From assembly GCF_019931755.1 (NCBI RefSeq), contig NZ_CP082918.1, positions 1,592,001 through 1,656,000 on the forward strand: DNA of 64,000 nucleotides. Reading direction: 5' to 3'. Under the pieces are notes generated by a model. The model had not been told where the DNA came from. It did no database searches and worked only from the letters and a program-made list of their open reading frames with translations. Origin of the DNA: Sutcliffiella horikoshii. Its GTDB lineage: Bacteria > Bacillota > Bacilli > Bacillales > Bacillaceae_I. Below are positions 43,696-56,049 of this stretch, one piece after another (position 1 is the stretch's first letter; each line of letters starts with the position of its first letter). Both the position numbers and the translations under genes were made by a program.

Positions 43696-45411
43696 ATGAG
43701 TACAGTGGAAGAGAGCGGAACAAAGGTGGCACAAAAGTTGCTGACAGGTTCACGGATGATTGTCGAAGCGTTAAAAGAAGAGAAAGTGGAAGTGATATTC
43801 GGCTATCCCGGTGGCGCTGTACTAAACATTTATGACGCACTATATGACGGTGGAATCCCACATCTTTTGACAAGACATGAACAAGGTGCCATCCATGCAG
43901 CGGAAGGGTACGCAAGGGTTACCGGTAGACCGGGAGTGGTTATTGCCACTTCGGGTCCTGGTGCCACCAACATCGTCACAGGTCTTGCGGATGCAATGAT
44001 TGACTCACTGCCACTTGTTGTCATTACCGGGCAGGTCAACTCACAAGTGCTTGGATCAGACGCCTTTCAAGAAGCACCGATTTTAGGAATTTCAATGCCG
44101 ATTACCAAGCATAATTTTCAAGTCCAGGATGTAAAAGAACTCCCAAGAATCTTTAAAGAAGCCTTCCATATTGCATCCACAGGGAGACCAGGGCCGGTAT
44201 TGATTGACATACCTAAAGACATCACGGCCACCTCTGGCATTTACGACTATTCTAAAGATGTGCACCTGCCTGGTTACAAGTTACAGACTGAACCGGATCC
44301 ACAGGCAGTTAAAAAAGTAGCGCAGGCCTTGAAAAAAGCGGAAAAGCCCGTCATTTTAGCTGGCGCAGGCGTTCTCCACAGTAAAGCGACCAATGAATTA
44401 AAAGAACTGGTTGCCAAAACAACGATTCCAGTAGCAAATACATTACTTGGCCTTGGCAGCTTTCCGGCAGACCACCCTCTTTTTCTCGGGATGGCCGGCA
44501 TGCATGGAACGTATACAGCCAACATGGCCTTATATCAAGCAGACCTGATCATCAATATCGGCGCAAGATTTGATGACAGACTTACAGGTAACCTTGAGGA
44601 GTTTGCGAAATTCGCCAAGGTGGTTCATTTTGATATCGATCCTTCCGAAATCGGCAAAAATGTTCCAACAGATTATCCAGTAATCGGGGATGCAGCAAAG
44701 TCCCTTCAATTACTATTAAAAGAGTTACCAGAAACGGCGGATACAAGTAGTTGGCTCGAACAACTCTTACAATCTAAAGAAGATTATCCCCTATGGTATG
44801 TAGAAGATGGAGAAACATTCAAGCCTCAAAAGCTAGTAGAGCTTGTTCATGAACTAACCAAAGGGGAAGCCATTGTCACAACAGACGTAGGGCAGCATCA
44901 AATGTGGGCAGCGCAATTCCACGGATTTCAAAAGCCTGATCGCTGGGTCACGTCAGGAGGCCTCGGTACAATGGGCTTTGGGTTACCTGCAGCAATTGGC
45001 GCGCAGGTGGCAGAACCGCCATCTACTGTTGTAGCAGTCCTTGGCGATGCTGGTTTCCAAATGACACTGCAGGAACTGGCTGTCCTGAAAGAATATAAAC
45101 TTCCTGTAAAAGTAGTGCTCGTAAACAATCAATCTATGGGAATGGTACGACAATGGCAGCAGCTCTTTTATAAGGAAAGATACTCTGAGTCCTTACTTCC
45201 GAACCAGCCAGACTATGTCAAACTGTCCGACGCATTCGGGATCAAGGCAGCGGTTGTTGAAAATGAAGCAGAGTTCCGCACGGCATTTGCCGCAGCCCTT
45301 GCAACAGATGAGCCCTATCTATTAGATTGCCGAGTGACTCAAAAGGAAAATGTGTATCCGATGATTGCTCCTGGAAAAGGAATTCAACAAATGGAAGGTG
45401 TGAAGCCATGA
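43696..45411 (+). CDS. ilvB: Acetolactate synthase large subunit
   Basis: The 571-residue ThDP enzyme shows [15 protein letters not shown], the catalytic Glu in [15 protein letters not shown] and the ThDP-binding [12 protein letters not shown]...[12 protein letters not shown]. It makes acetolactate or acetohydroxybutyrate. An AAGGAGGTGG site precedes the ATG. Its stop overlaps the ilvH start (ATGA), coupling the subunits. Confidence 0.96.
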   Translation: MSTVEESGTKVAQKLLTGSRMIVEALKEEKVEVIFGYPGGAVLNIYDALYDGGIPHLLTRHEQGAIHAAEGYARVTGRPGVVIATSGPGATNIVTGLADAMIDSLPLVVITGQVNSQVLGSDAFQEAPILGISMPITKHNFQVQDVKELPRIFKEAFHIASTGRPGPVLIDIPKDITATSGIYDYSKDVHLPGYKLQTEPDPQAVKKVAQALKKAEKPVILAGAGVLHSKATNELKELVAKTTIPVANTLLGLGSFPADHPLFLGMAGMHGTYTANMALYQADLIINIGARFDDRLTGNLEEFAKFAKVVHFDIDPSEIGKNVPTDYPVIGDAAKSLQLLLKELPETADTSSWLEQLLQSKEDYPLWYVEDGETFKPQKLVELVHELTKGEAIVTTDVGQHQMWAAQFHGFQKPDRWVTSGGLGTMGFGLPAAIGAQVAEPPSTVVAVLGDAGFQMTLQELAVLKEYKLPVKVVLVNNQSMGMVRQWQQLFYKERYSESLLPNQPDYVKLSDAFGIKAAVVENEAEFRTAFAAALATDEPYLLDCRVTQKENVYPMIAPGKGIQQMEGVKP

Positions 45412-45665
45412 AGCGAACATTGTCGCTCCTAGTAAACAACCAGCTTGGAGTTTTGAACCGATTGACTAATCTGTTCTTGCGAAAGGGATTAAACATTGAA
45501 AGCCTGGCAGTAGCGCCTGTCAATGAATCTTCTATTTCCCTCATGACCATTGTCGTTAACGTGGTCGAGGAACAAGAAGTGGAGAAAATAAAGCTCCAAT
45601 TAGACAAACAAATCGACGTTATCCAAATCACAGACATATCTGAGCAGATTGCTCTAACAAATTAA
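45408..45665 (+). CDS. ilvH: Acetolactate synthase regulatory subunit, short single-ACT form
   Basis: The start ATG overlaps the ilvB stop. The 85-residue product is one ACT domain ([31 protein letters not shown]) and ends after [16 protein letters not shown]. Most Bacillus IlvH proteins are ~170 residues with a second C-terminal domain; here only ~33 bp remain before ilvC, so the second domain is gone, not frameshifted nearby. E. coli IlvN and IlvM show that single-ACT subunits can work. Valine feedback may therefore differ. Confidence 0.92.
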   Translation: MKRTLSLLVNNQLGVLNRLTNLFLRKGLNIESLAVAPVNESSISLMTIVVNVVEEQEVEKIKLQLDKQIDVIQITDISEQIALTN

Positions 45666-48257
<2,592 letters not shown>

Positions 48258-48261
<4 letters not shown>

Positions 48262-49349
48262 GTCAGTTTACCATCAGCGTCCTGCCTGGTGACGGCATCG
48301 GCCCAGAAGTGGTAAGGGAAGCGATACTTGTACTAGAGCAGGTGGCCAAGAATTTTCAACATACATTCACTTTTAACTACGGCAAGATCGGGGGAGTTGC
48401 TGTCGATGAGACAGGAACTCCTCTTCCACAAGAGACAGTGGAAATATGTAAGAACAGCCACGCGGTCCTTTTAGGAGCAGTTGGCGGTCCAAAATGGGAT
48501 GAGGAAACGTCTGAGAGAAGGCCGGAAGCAGGATTGCTGGGAATCCGTAAAGCGTTGAAACTTTATGCCAACCTCCGTCCTGTCACCCTGTTTGAATCTC
48601 TTATCCATGCTTCTCCATTAAAAAGAGAAGTGGTTCTAGATACAGATATTGTAATAGTCAGGGAACTGACAGGCGGCATTTATTTTGGGTCTCCCCGTGA
48701 AAGAAGACAGGGAAAGGATGGTCTAGAGGTAATAGATACGCTTCACTATACGGAAAAAGAGATGGAACGAATCCTCCGAAAAGGATTTGAAGTTGCGCAA
48801 GGAAGAAAGAAAAAACTTACATCTGTTGATAAAGCAAATGTGTTGGAAAGCAGCAGGCTTTGGAGGGAAACCGCCAACCGGATCGCAAAGGAATATCCTG
48901 ATGTCCAATTAGATCACATGCTAGTAGATAATGCTGCCATGCAATTGGTCAGAAACCCGCGACAGTTTGACGTCATCGTGACAGAAAACATGTTTGGAGA
49001 CATTTTAAGCGACGAAGCTTCCATGCTCACTGGCTCTCTTGGGATGTTGCCTTCCGCAAGTCTTGGAGTAGATGGCCCTGGACTGTATGAACCCATTCAT
49101 GGTTCCGCACCGGACATAGCTGGAAAAAATATTGCCAACCCATTGGCTACTATTCTTTCAGCCGCAATGCTTTTAAGACACTCCCTCGGTTTAGAGGAAG
49201 AAGCAGCCTCTGTTGAAAAAGCAGTAGACCTAGCACTAGAAGAAGGCTACCGCACCCAAGACATCGGCTCAGAATGGGAACGCCTCCTCGGCTCCGCCCA
49301 AATGGGAGAAACAGTAAGAAGCTACCTAAGAGCGCCAATAAAGAATTAG
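48258..49349 (+). CDS. leuB: 3-isopropylmalate dehydrogenase
   Basis: The 363-residue enzyme has [43 protein letters not shown] and [14 protein letters not shown], the standard markers of the IPMDH family. It oxidises and decarboxylates 3-isopropylmalate with NAD+. It is translationally coupled to leuA. A ~115-bp GC-rich structured repeat separates it from leuC. Confidence 0.97.
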
Positions 49350-49382
49350 TAAGTCTTCAAAGTAAAAGAATTTACCTGTAGA

Positions 49383-49497
49383 TTGAAGTGCAAGGTGTGA
49401 GACTCCTGCGGGGGATAACGGTTGGTTGAGACCCCGCAACGAAGTGAGGAGGCTCAAGCGTCGTCCCGCGGAAAGCGAACACCTGGAACGGAAATCG
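49383..49497 (+). repeat. GC-rich structured intergenic element, copy 1 (inside the leu operon)
   Basis: The element pairs AGGTGT (49393) with ACACCT (49479), CTGCGGG with CCCGCGG (one G-U pair), and TTGAG (49426) with CTCAA (49453). Two other copies (51632-51740 reverse, 51841-51957) keep the same helices with different bases. It is transcribed between leuB and leuC. Confidence 0.85.
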
Positions 49498-49544
49498 AAA
49501 GGAGTTAAACAGAGATAATTATGAAAAAACGGAAGGTGAGTGAC

Positions 49545-50966
49545 ATGCAGCCAAGAACACTATTCGAGAAAATCTGGGATCGTCATACAGTAGTAAAAGA
49601 GGAGAACAAACCAAGCCTGTTGTACATCGACCTCCACTTGGTGCACGAAGTCACCTCTCCTCAAGCATTCGAAGGCCTACGCCTTTCAGGAAGAAAAGTA
49701 CGACAACCAGACCTGACATTTGCAACCATGGACCACAATGTCCCAACCATCAACCCGTTCCATGTTACAGACGAAATCGCCTCCAAACAAATGACCACCC
49801 TGGAAGCAAACTGCAAAGAATTTGGAATCAGACTTGCAGACCTTCACAGTACAGAACAAGGAATTGTCCATGTAATCGGTCCTGAACTCGGGTTGACTCT
49901 ACCAGGCAAAACCATCGTTTGCGGTGACAGCCATACATCCACACACGGTGCATTTGGTGCATTGGCTTTCGGTATTGGAACAAGTGAAGTGGAGCATGTC
50001 CTTGCGACCCAATGCTTGTGGCAGTCAAAGCCAAAGACGTTAAAAGTAGATTTCACAGGACTGAGACCATTAGGTGTATCTGCCAAAGATCTCATCTTGG
50101 CTGTGATTGCCAAATACGGGACAGATTTTGGAACAGGGTATGTGCTTGAATTTACCGGTAAGGTGATTGAAGAGATGTCCATGGAAGAACGCATGACCAT
50201 CTGTAATATGGCCATTGAAGGTGGTGCCCGTGCTGGACTTGTGGCGCCGGATGAAACGACTTTCTCCTATTTAAAAGGAAGAAAATATGCCCCTGTCGGA
50301 GAGGAACGTAATAAGGCGGAAGTGGATTGGTACGCGCTTCGTTCAGATGAGGGTGCGGTGTATGATAAAGAAATCCAATTCGACATTACCAATCTTGAAC
50401 CGCAAGTAACATGGGGAACAAATCCCTCGATGGGAACAAGTATCAGCGGCAGGGTGCCAGACCCTGCAACCATTGAAAATGAAGGGGAAAGGAAATCTGT
50501 TGCTCAAGCAATCGACTATATGGGTCTGACCCCTGGTATGAAAATATCTGATATTGCCATTGATTATGTGTTTATCGGATCCTGTACAAATTCACGTATT
50601 GAGGATTTACGTAAAGCAGCAGAAGTGGTAAAAGGAAGGTCCGTTTCACCACAAGTTACGGCGCTTGTCGTACCAGGTTCCAAACAGGTGAAAAAACAGG
50701 CGGAAGAAGAAGGCCTTCATGAAGTGTTTTTAGAGGCGGGATTTGAATGGAGAGAGGCCGGATGCAGCATGTGTCTCAGCATGAACCCGGATGTTGTCCC
50801 AGCAGGGAAAAGATGTGCCTCCACCTCCAACCGAAACTTTGAAGGCAGACAAGGCAGAGGGGCCAGAACACATCTGGTCAGTCCGGCAATGGCCGCCGCT
50901 GCTGCGATTAGCGGACGGTTTGTCAATGTCAATGAATGGCGATATGAAAAAGAGGAGGTCGTCTAA
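49545..50966 (+). CDS. leuC: 3-isopropylmalate dehydratase large subunit
   Basis: The ATG at 49545 ([14 protein letters not shown]) follows GGAAGGTGAG and gives 473 residues, matching the family; a longer frame from 49521 is less likely. Iron-sulfur ligands are in FIGSCTNSR and CSMC, and [12 protein letters not shown] is present. With LeuD it isomerises 2- to 3-isopropylmalate. Its TAA overlaps the leuD ATG. Confidence 0.96.
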   Translation: MQPRTLFEKIWDRHTVVKEENKPSLLYIDLHLVHEVTSPQAFEGLRLSGRKVRQPDLTFATMDHNVPTINPFHVTDEIASKQMTTLEANCKEFGIRLADLHSTEQGIVHVIGPELGLTLPGKTIVCGDSHTSTHGAFGALAFGIGTSEVEHVLATQCLWQSKPKTLKVDFTGLRPLGVSAKDLILAVIAKYGTDFGTGYVLEFTGKVIEEMSMEERMTICNMAIEGGARAGLVAPDETTFSYLKGRKYAPVGEERNKAEVDWYALRSDEGAVYDKEIQFDITNLEPQVTWGTNPSMGTSISGRVPDPATIENEGERKSVAQAIDYMGLTPGMKISDIAIDYVFIGSCTNSRIEDLRKAAEVVKGRSVSPQVTALVVPGSKQVKKQAEEEGLHEVFLEAGFEWREAGCSMCLSMNPDVVPAGKRCASTSNRNFEGRQGRGARTHLVSPAMAAAAAISGRFVNVNEWRYEKEEVV

Positions 50967-51556
50967 TGGAAGCACTCATCAATCATATCGGAAATGTAAT
51001 CCCCTTAGATAAGGCCAACGTCGATACAGATCAAATTATTCCAAAGCAATTTTTGAAAAGAATCGAACGAACAGGATTTGGTCAATTTCTCTTTTATGAT
51101 TGGCGTTTTGAAGCGAATGGAGAAGAGAATAATACATTCATCATGAATGACCCTAAATTCGAAGGTGCATCTATTCTCTTGGCACGAAAGAATTTCGGTT
51201 GTGGATCCTCTAGAGAACACGCACCATGGGCGCTAAAGGATTATGGAATCAAAGTGGTCATTGCACCATCCTTTGCAGATATCTTTTATAACAACTGCTT
51301 TAAAAACGGAATTTTACCAGTTGTTTTAAAAGAGGAAGAGGTGGAGGAGCTTTTTCAAAAAACCTCTAATGAGCTAATTGAACTTGAGGTGGATCTTGAG
51401 TACCAGGAGGTTTGTGTTGGAGATGACTTGAAGTATCATTTTGAAGCGGATGAATATCGGAAACAGATGCTGTTGAAAGGACTGGATGATATCGGCCTGA
51501 CCGAAATGTATACGGAAGAGATTTATGAATATGAGCAAACAAGAAGAGTTTACTAG
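50966..51556 (+). CDS. leuD: 3-isopropylmalate dehydratase small subunit
   Basis: The 196-residue swivel domain has [14 protein letters not shown] and the substrate-binding [15 protein letters not shown]. It forms the heterodimeric dehydratase with LeuC. It is the last gene of the operon and is followed by a terminator. Confidence 0.96.
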   Translation: MEALINHIGNVIPLDKANVDTDQIIPKQFLKRIERTGFGQFLFYDWRFEANGEENNTFIMNDPKFEGASILLARKNFGCGSSREHAPWALKDYGIKVVIAPSFADIFYNNCFKNGILPVVLKEEEVEELFQKTSNELIELEVDLEYQEVCVGDDLKYHFEADEYRKQMLLKGLDDIGLTEMYTEEIYEYEQTRRVY

Positions 51557-51566
51557 ATTTGTGAAG

Positions 51567-51602
51567 ACCATCGCCTTTTGAGTAAAGGCGGTGGTTTTTT
51601 GT
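51567..51602 (+). terminator. Terminator of the ilv-leu operon
   Basis: ACCATCGCCTTT and AAAGGCGGTGGT pair (one G-U type position), followed by six T. Confidence 0.9.
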
Positions 51603-51631
51603 TGAAAGATAAGAAAGTATATAATTCAGTT

Positions 51632-51740
51632 GATTTCCGTTCCAGGCGCTTCGCTTGCCTGCGGGCGGTCCGTGAGCCTCCTCTGCGGGGTCTCACCTGT
51701 CCCTTCCTCCCGCGGGCGTCTGCGCGCCTTCCACTTCAAT
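51632..51740 (-). repeat. GC-rich structured intergenic element, copy 2 (reverse orientation)
   Basis: Read on the minus strand, AGGCGC pairs with GCGCCT and GTGAG pairs with CTCAC around the conserved ACCCCGCAG...GAGG core. It has the same layout as copies 1 and 3 with compensating changes. Confidence 0.85.
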
Positions 51741-51840
51741 CAACAAGGTAACTTCATTTAATTAAGGGTTTGTGAAAAGGTATCAAACTGAGTTGACTGA
51801 AAAAGCACTAACATTTCGTTCTCGTAATTTTCAGCTGTGT

Positions 51841-51957
51841 ATTGGAGCTAATGGCGTAGACTCCCACGGGGGAGTAGCGGCAATGTTGAGACCCCGCAGC
51901 GAACGCGAGGAGGCTCAAGGTCGCCCCGTGGAAAGCGAAGCCATTAGCGGAAAGCAA
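51841..51957 (+). repeat. GC-rich structured intergenic element, copy 3
   Basis: GCTAATGGC (51847) pairs with GCCATTAGC (51940), CCACGGGG (51864) with CCCCGTGG (51924), and TTGAG (51886) with CTCAA (51914). All three helices are perfect here. Confidence 0.85.
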
Positions 51958-51989
51958 CAGCGAGGATTAACCAAGTTTTATAAGACTGG

Positions 51990-52210
51990 GCGAATCTAAA
52001 CACCCGAAGCTTCGTCTGAAAAGGAGAAAATGTCTAATAAAAGCGTTCTAAATGCCCGAAGCTCTGTCTGAAAAGGAGAAAATGTCTAATAAAAGCGTTC
52101 TAAACGCCCGAAGCTCTGTCTGAAGAGGAGGAAATGTCTAATAGAAGCGTTCTAAACGCCCTAAGCTTCGTCCGAAGAGGTAGAAATGTCTAATAGAAGC
52201 ATTCCTGCTA
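51990..52210. repeat. Tandem array of 52-bp repeats (array 3), different sequence
   Basis: CCC(G/T)AAGC begins units at 52003, 52055, 52107 and 52159, exactly 52 bp apart, with a partial unit before the first. Each unit contains AAGCGTTCTAAACGC, a GCGTT-CTA-AACGC mini-hairpin, and a purine-rich GAAAAGGAG(A)AAATGTCT. The sequence is not obviously that of arrays 1 and 2, yet the period is identical. Confidence 0.9.
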
Positions 52211-52397
52211 GGTATATTTTACTAATTACTCCTAATTTTGAAACCAACTCTTAATCCTCCTCGTATCTAAAGATGAGAAACAATGAGTTTACTAGAAAAA
52301 ATTTACTTATGAACTTTTTGTTAATATTGTTATTTTTATCCTTTATAAGGGTAAAAGAAAATAGTCTATAAAACAAGTGAGAACAGGAGAGGATTAT

Positions 52398-53369
52398 GTG
52401 AAATCTTTGAAAATGATGTTGGTGGGTATCCTGGCTGTCATGTTACTTACAGCTTGTGGAAACTCCTCCAATGGGGCGAGTGGCAATACAGAGGGGAATG
52501 CAGAAGCAGAAGAGTCAACGAACGAGGAAACAACGAATGCCACTACTGAGGTAGAGGAAGTTGATGCTTCAGAAGAAACAGATACAGAAGAACAAGAAGA
52601 AATGACTGCAGATGAAGTGCTACAGAAATCTACAGAAGCAATGGCTGGACTTTCAAGTTATTCCATGGAAATGATCTCTGATCAGGAGATTTCCATGGCA
52701 GGGGAAGATACCATTAAAATGGTTACCACCACCACAACAGATATGTCACTAAATCCAATGGCGATGTATCAGGTAACTTCAATTGAAGATGCCGATGGAA
52801 TGATGGAGGGCATGGAAAATGAATCGTATTTTTCTGAGGACGGTTTCTTCATATACGATTCGATGGCTGGGCAATGGTTTAAAATGCCGGAAGAATTTAC
52901 AGCACAGTTAAACGCAATGTCTGAAATGCAAACAAATCCAGCAGAACAGTTAGAGATGCTAAAAGACTACACTGATGAGATCACAATGACAGAAGAAGAA
53001 GGACACTATGTGTTGAACTTTGAAGGATCTGGTGAACAATTCAATGAAATGGCAGGGATGATTGGCGGTATGATGGGAGACGACATGGGAGAAATGATGC
53101 AAGAAATGCTCTCTATGATGACAGTCAATCAATTAAACTATTTGGTTCATATCGATAAAGAAAGCTTCTATCAAACGAAGGTTCTATTAAATATGGATAT
53201 GGAAATGGATGTTGATGGAGAAAAGGTGTCAAGCATTCAGGTGATGGATTCAACATTGACAAACTTTGATGAAGTAGGGGAAATTACTGTCCCTCAAGAA
53301 GTTATTGACAGTGCGCAGGAAATTTCCGAAGAAGATCTTGAACAAATGGAACAGCAAGGCAGCTACTAA
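52398..53369 (+). CDS. DUF6612-type lipoprotein
   Basis: The GTG at 52398 follows AGGAGAGG; the frame also opens at 52377. The ~323-residue product has a lipobox LLTACG, a ~40-residue Glu/Thr/Ala-rich linker and a mature domain starting MTADEVLQKSTEAMAGLSSYSME. That opening is typical of DUF6612/LppX-like surface lipoproteins of Bacillus, which have an LolA/LppX-like lipid-binding fold. The C-terminal half is very rich in Met, Glu and Gly (MAGMIGGMMGDDMGEMMQEM). No specific ligand is known. It ends at a shared terminator. Confidence 0.8.
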   Translation: MKSLKMMLVGILAVMLLTACGNSSNGASGNTEGNAEAEESTNEETTNATTEVEEVDASEETDTEEQEEMTADEVLQKSTEAMAGLSSYSMEMISDQEISMAGEDTIKMVTTTTTDMSLNPMAMYQVTSIEDADGMMEGMENESYFSEDGFFIYDSMAGQWFKMPEEFTAQLNAMSEMQTNPAEQLEMLKDYTDEITMTEEEGHYVLNFEGSGEQFNEMAGMIGGMMGDDMGEMMQEMLSMMTVNQLNYLVHIDKESFYQTKVLLNMDMEMDVDGEKVSSIQVMDSTLTNFDEVGEITVPQEVIDSAQEISEEDLEQMEQQGSY

Positions 53370-53371
53370 TA

Positions 53372-53412
53372 AAAGGGGAGGAGCCATTTTGTAGGTTCCT
53401 CCCTTCCTTTTA
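53372..53412. terminator. Bidirectional terminator between convergent genes
   Basis: AAAAGGGGAGGAGCC and GGTTCCTCCCTTCCTTTT pair with small bulges. Confidence 0.7.
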
Positions 53413-53961
53413 CGTCATTCGTAATCTTACAGGCTGATAGTCATACAGTTTTCCTTCATATACCCATTCCAACCGGTCGCTTTGCCTGAAATCATCAGGT
53501 GTGACAAGGGAGGGAAGTTTATCCCATAACTTGATACCGGAGCGGTGAAGAACATCTGAAACAAACTGGGAGCAGAAATAACTGGAATCAATTTCTACAG
53601 GTTCATTTATGGAAACCCCGATCACCCCGAGCAAATTATAGAACCATTTGGTTTCTTTTTTTTGAAAAACTCCAATGATTCTCCTCATTTTTTCTACTTC
53701 CCGTTTGGAAACGGCCATCCTATATAACACACAAGTCGTGCCTGGATATTTTCTATATGTTCCATTCTCTACATCCTCGCGGACAAAGCCGCCATTAAAA
53801 GGATTGCTTGGACGTTTCCTGCCAAAACTGTATAACTCCTTTAACTCACTGTCAAAGGAAAGAGATACATGATTATATGGGGCTTTCGTGTATTTTTTTA
53901 TGGATTTGGTAAATAAGGTACCTGTATCAGTAAGTAATATGTAAACATATGTATCTTCCAT
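53410..53961 (-). CDS. YycO/NlpC-P60-like permuted papain-fold protein
   Basis: The ATG at 53961 (MEDTYVYILL) is chosen, with AAGGTG nine bases upstream; a TTG four codons earlier is also open. The ~183-residue product has a His in APYNHVSLSFD and a Cys in SSYFCSQFVSDVL, the order seen in permuted NlpC/P60 enzymes (YycO and YiiX groups), where His precedes Cys. Such proteins are amidases or thiolesterases acting on peptides or lipids. There is no signal peptide, so it is probably cytosolic. Confidence 0.78.
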   Translation of the reverse strand: MEDTYVYILLTDTGTLFTKSIKKYTKAPYNHVSLSFDSELKELYSFGRKRPSNPFNGGFVREDVENGTYRKYPGTTCVLYRMAVSKREVEKMRRIIGVFQKKETKWFYNLLGVIGVSINEPVEIDSSYFCSQFVSDVLHRSGIKLWDKLPSLVTPDDFRQSDRLEWVYEGKLYDYQPVRLRMT

Positions 53962-54069
53962 CTTCCCCAACACCTTTTTAAAAATTAATTTCTACTATTA
54001 TATTATATAATTTCTCTTGACCAAAATTAACCATTAATTTCATAATAATAGGTAGATAGGGGGATTTTT

Positions 54070-54996
54070 ATGTTTATTTTCGAGAAAGAGGCAGTCATAA
54101 CATTATTAGTTATTGCTTTTGGGTTAAGTGTATTTAGTGTCATTTTTTACATAGTGAAGAGAAATACTACGTCTAAGGATTTCTCGGATTTATCGGTGCG
54201 GGTGAAAACGTGGTGGGGGATGCTAGCAGTATTTAGTATTGCGACGTTGTTTCATCCGCTTGTATCGTTATTTGCTCTTATGTGTTTATGTTTTTTTTCT
54301 TTAAAAGAGTATTTCTCGATATTACGTACCCGTAAGGTCGACAGACAATTATTTTTGTGGGCGTACCTCTCCATTCCGATTCAGTTTTATTGGATCTATA
54401 TCGGGTGGTATGGCATGTTCATCGTATTTATCCCGGTTTACGTATTTTTATTCTTGCCTTTGCCGAGGATACTTGGGAAAGGGACGGTCGGATTTCTTCG
54501 CTCCGTCAGCTCCACGCAATGGGGACTGATGTTGATGGTTTTCGGGCTTAGTCATCTGGCATTCTATCAAGTAGCAACTCCAGAATATGGTGCAAACCTT
54601 GTGTTATATTTGGTTGTCCTGACACAATTGCATGATGTGATTCAATATTTGATTTCACTGTATATAGGAAAAAAGAAGGTCATCCCATCATCCAACCCGA
54701 ACATCACGTGGGAGGGGTTTCTCATCTCCACGTTCGTAACAACAGGAGTCTCTTATAATCTATTTGCCTACTTAACTCCATTAAATGAATTGTTCGGTTT
54801 ACTATCGGGTCTCATTATAAGCGTTGCTTGTTTTGGAGGAAGTTTGGCTGTATCTGTGTTGAAACGAGATCTTCTAGTAGGTGATGACGAAAAGGCCTCT
54901 GTGCTGAAGAAAAGCTATTTGACAAGAGTGGACAGCCTTGCATATTCTGCCCCGATTTTCTTTCACGTTATCCGTTATTACTTTGATTTCATGTAA
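54070..54996 (+). CDS. CdsA-like phosphatidate cytidylyltransferase
   Basis: The 308-residue membrane protein has about eight hydrophobic segments. Its C-terminal part keeps the CDP-diglyceride synthetase signature in relaxed form: SVLKRDLLVGDDEKASVLKKSYLTRVDSLAYSAPIFF (S-x-x-KRD...R-x-D). CdsA makes CDP-diacylglycerol from CTP and phosphatidate. Bacillus genomes carry a housekeeping CdsA next to dxr and uppS; this stand-alone copy is likely a second, divergent member (YnbB-like), and its activity is less certain. Confidence 0.78.
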   Translation: MFIFEKEAVITLLVIAFGLSVFSVIFYIVKRNTTSKDFSDLSVRVKTWWGMLAVFSIATLFHPLVSLFALMCLCFFSLKEYFSILRTRKVDRQLFLWAYLSIPIQFYWIYIGWYGMFIVFIPVYVFLFLPLPRILGKGTVGFLRSVSSTQWGLMLMVFGLSHLAFYQVATPEYGANLVLYLVVLTQLHDVIQYLISLYIGKKKVIPSSNPNITWEGFLISTFVTTGVSYNLFAYLTPLNELFGLLSGLIISVACFGGSLAVSVLKRDLLVGDDEKASVLKKSYLTRVDSLAYSAPIFFHVIRYYFDFM

Positions 54997-55081
54997 GGTA
55001 AAACAAATACATCTTTCGAATCACATATTTTTACACCATTCCTAATAATTTACAATAACAGGTTATTAGGAGGAATGATGT

Positions 55082-56014
55082 ATGAAGCTGCTGATTTTTT
55101 GTGATCCGGGAATAGATGATGCAATGGCTTTAATTTATGCGCTGCTTCATCCTGAGATAGAAGTTCTTGGTCTTGTGTGCAGTTACGGAAATGTGGATAA
55201 GATTACTGCTGCTAATAATGCGGCACATATATTGCAATTAGCCGGCAGGATAGATATCCCGATATTTAATGGTGCAGAGATGCCGGTTTCCGGAGAACTT
55301 GCCAACTATTATCCAGAGATACATGGAGAAGATGGTATCGGTCCTATTAAAGTAAAAAAGGGGGCCAACCAGTTTAAAATTCATAACCTTGGTGAGGTAT
55401 TTGATATTATTAACCGAAATAAAGATGTAGTCATTGCCGACTTAGGCAGATCAACCACTTTGGCTGCATGTTTTTTATTAAACAGGGAAGTGATGGGTAA
55501 GGTAAAAGAACTGCATATTATGGGAGGAGCTTTCATGGTACCGGGGAATGTTACCCCTGTAGCGGAAGCGAATTTCTTCGGAGACCCTACCTCAGCCAAT
55601 CTATTATTAGCTCACGGTAAAAAAGTTTTCCTAACGCCTCTAAATGTCACTCAAAAGGCAATCATCACAAATGATTATGGGGAAGCCCTTGAGTACTATA
55701 GTAAAAATACATTTAAAGGTATATACATTCCGATAATAAAATTTTATGCGAAGGCCTATTCAAAACTGGTACCTGGAATGGAGGGCGCCCCTTTTCATGA
55801 CTTATTAACAATCTATTCTGTCGCCCATCCACAAAGAATGCAGTACTTGGCTAAAAAAGTGCATGTCGTGGTAGAAGGGAAGACAAGGGGCAAATCGTTT
55901 GCAGACTTCCGTCATATGGACTCGGATGATGAGAGTAAACATCACATCGCTTTAGGCTTCGATTACGAGCACTTTTTGCAAGAAGTTTTTCAAGTATTAA
56001 CAAGACCTTTATAA
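55082..56014 (+). CDS. Nucleoside hydrolase (IUNH family)
   Basis: The 310-residue protein opens with the calcium- and ribose-binding motif CDPGIDDAMAL (family DTDxGxDD, the first Asp being Cys here). It continues with the HIMGGAF...GNVTPVAEANFFGDP segment of the family. It hydrolyses the N-glycosidic bond of ribonucleosides. Base preference cannot be read. TTAGGAGG precedes the ATG. The following acetyltransferase is 35 bp downstream and may be co-transcribed. Confidence 0.9.
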   Translation: MKLLIFCDPGIDDAMALIYALLHPEIEVLGLVCSYGNVDKITAANNAAHILQLAGRIDIPIFNGAEMPVSGELANYYPEIHGEDGIGPIKVKKGANQFKIHNLGEVFDIINRNKDVVIADLGRSTTLAACFLLNREVMGKVKELHIMGGAFMVPGNVTPVAEANFFGDPTSANLLLAHGKKVFLTPLNVTQKAIITNDYGEALEYYSKNTFKGIYIPIIKFYAKAYSKLVPGMEGAPFHDLLTIYSVAHPQRMQYLAKKVHVVVEGKTRGKSFADFRHMDSDDESKHHIALGFDYEHFLQEVFQVLTRPL

Positions 56015-56049
56015 TAAGATAAGGTTCGTCAAATGAAGGAGGAAAAAAA

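Noticed and set aside
51772..51999. 75-codon open frame
   Set aside because: It lies over the GC-rich structured repeat and has no family resemblance. The structural co-variation shows the region is not coding.
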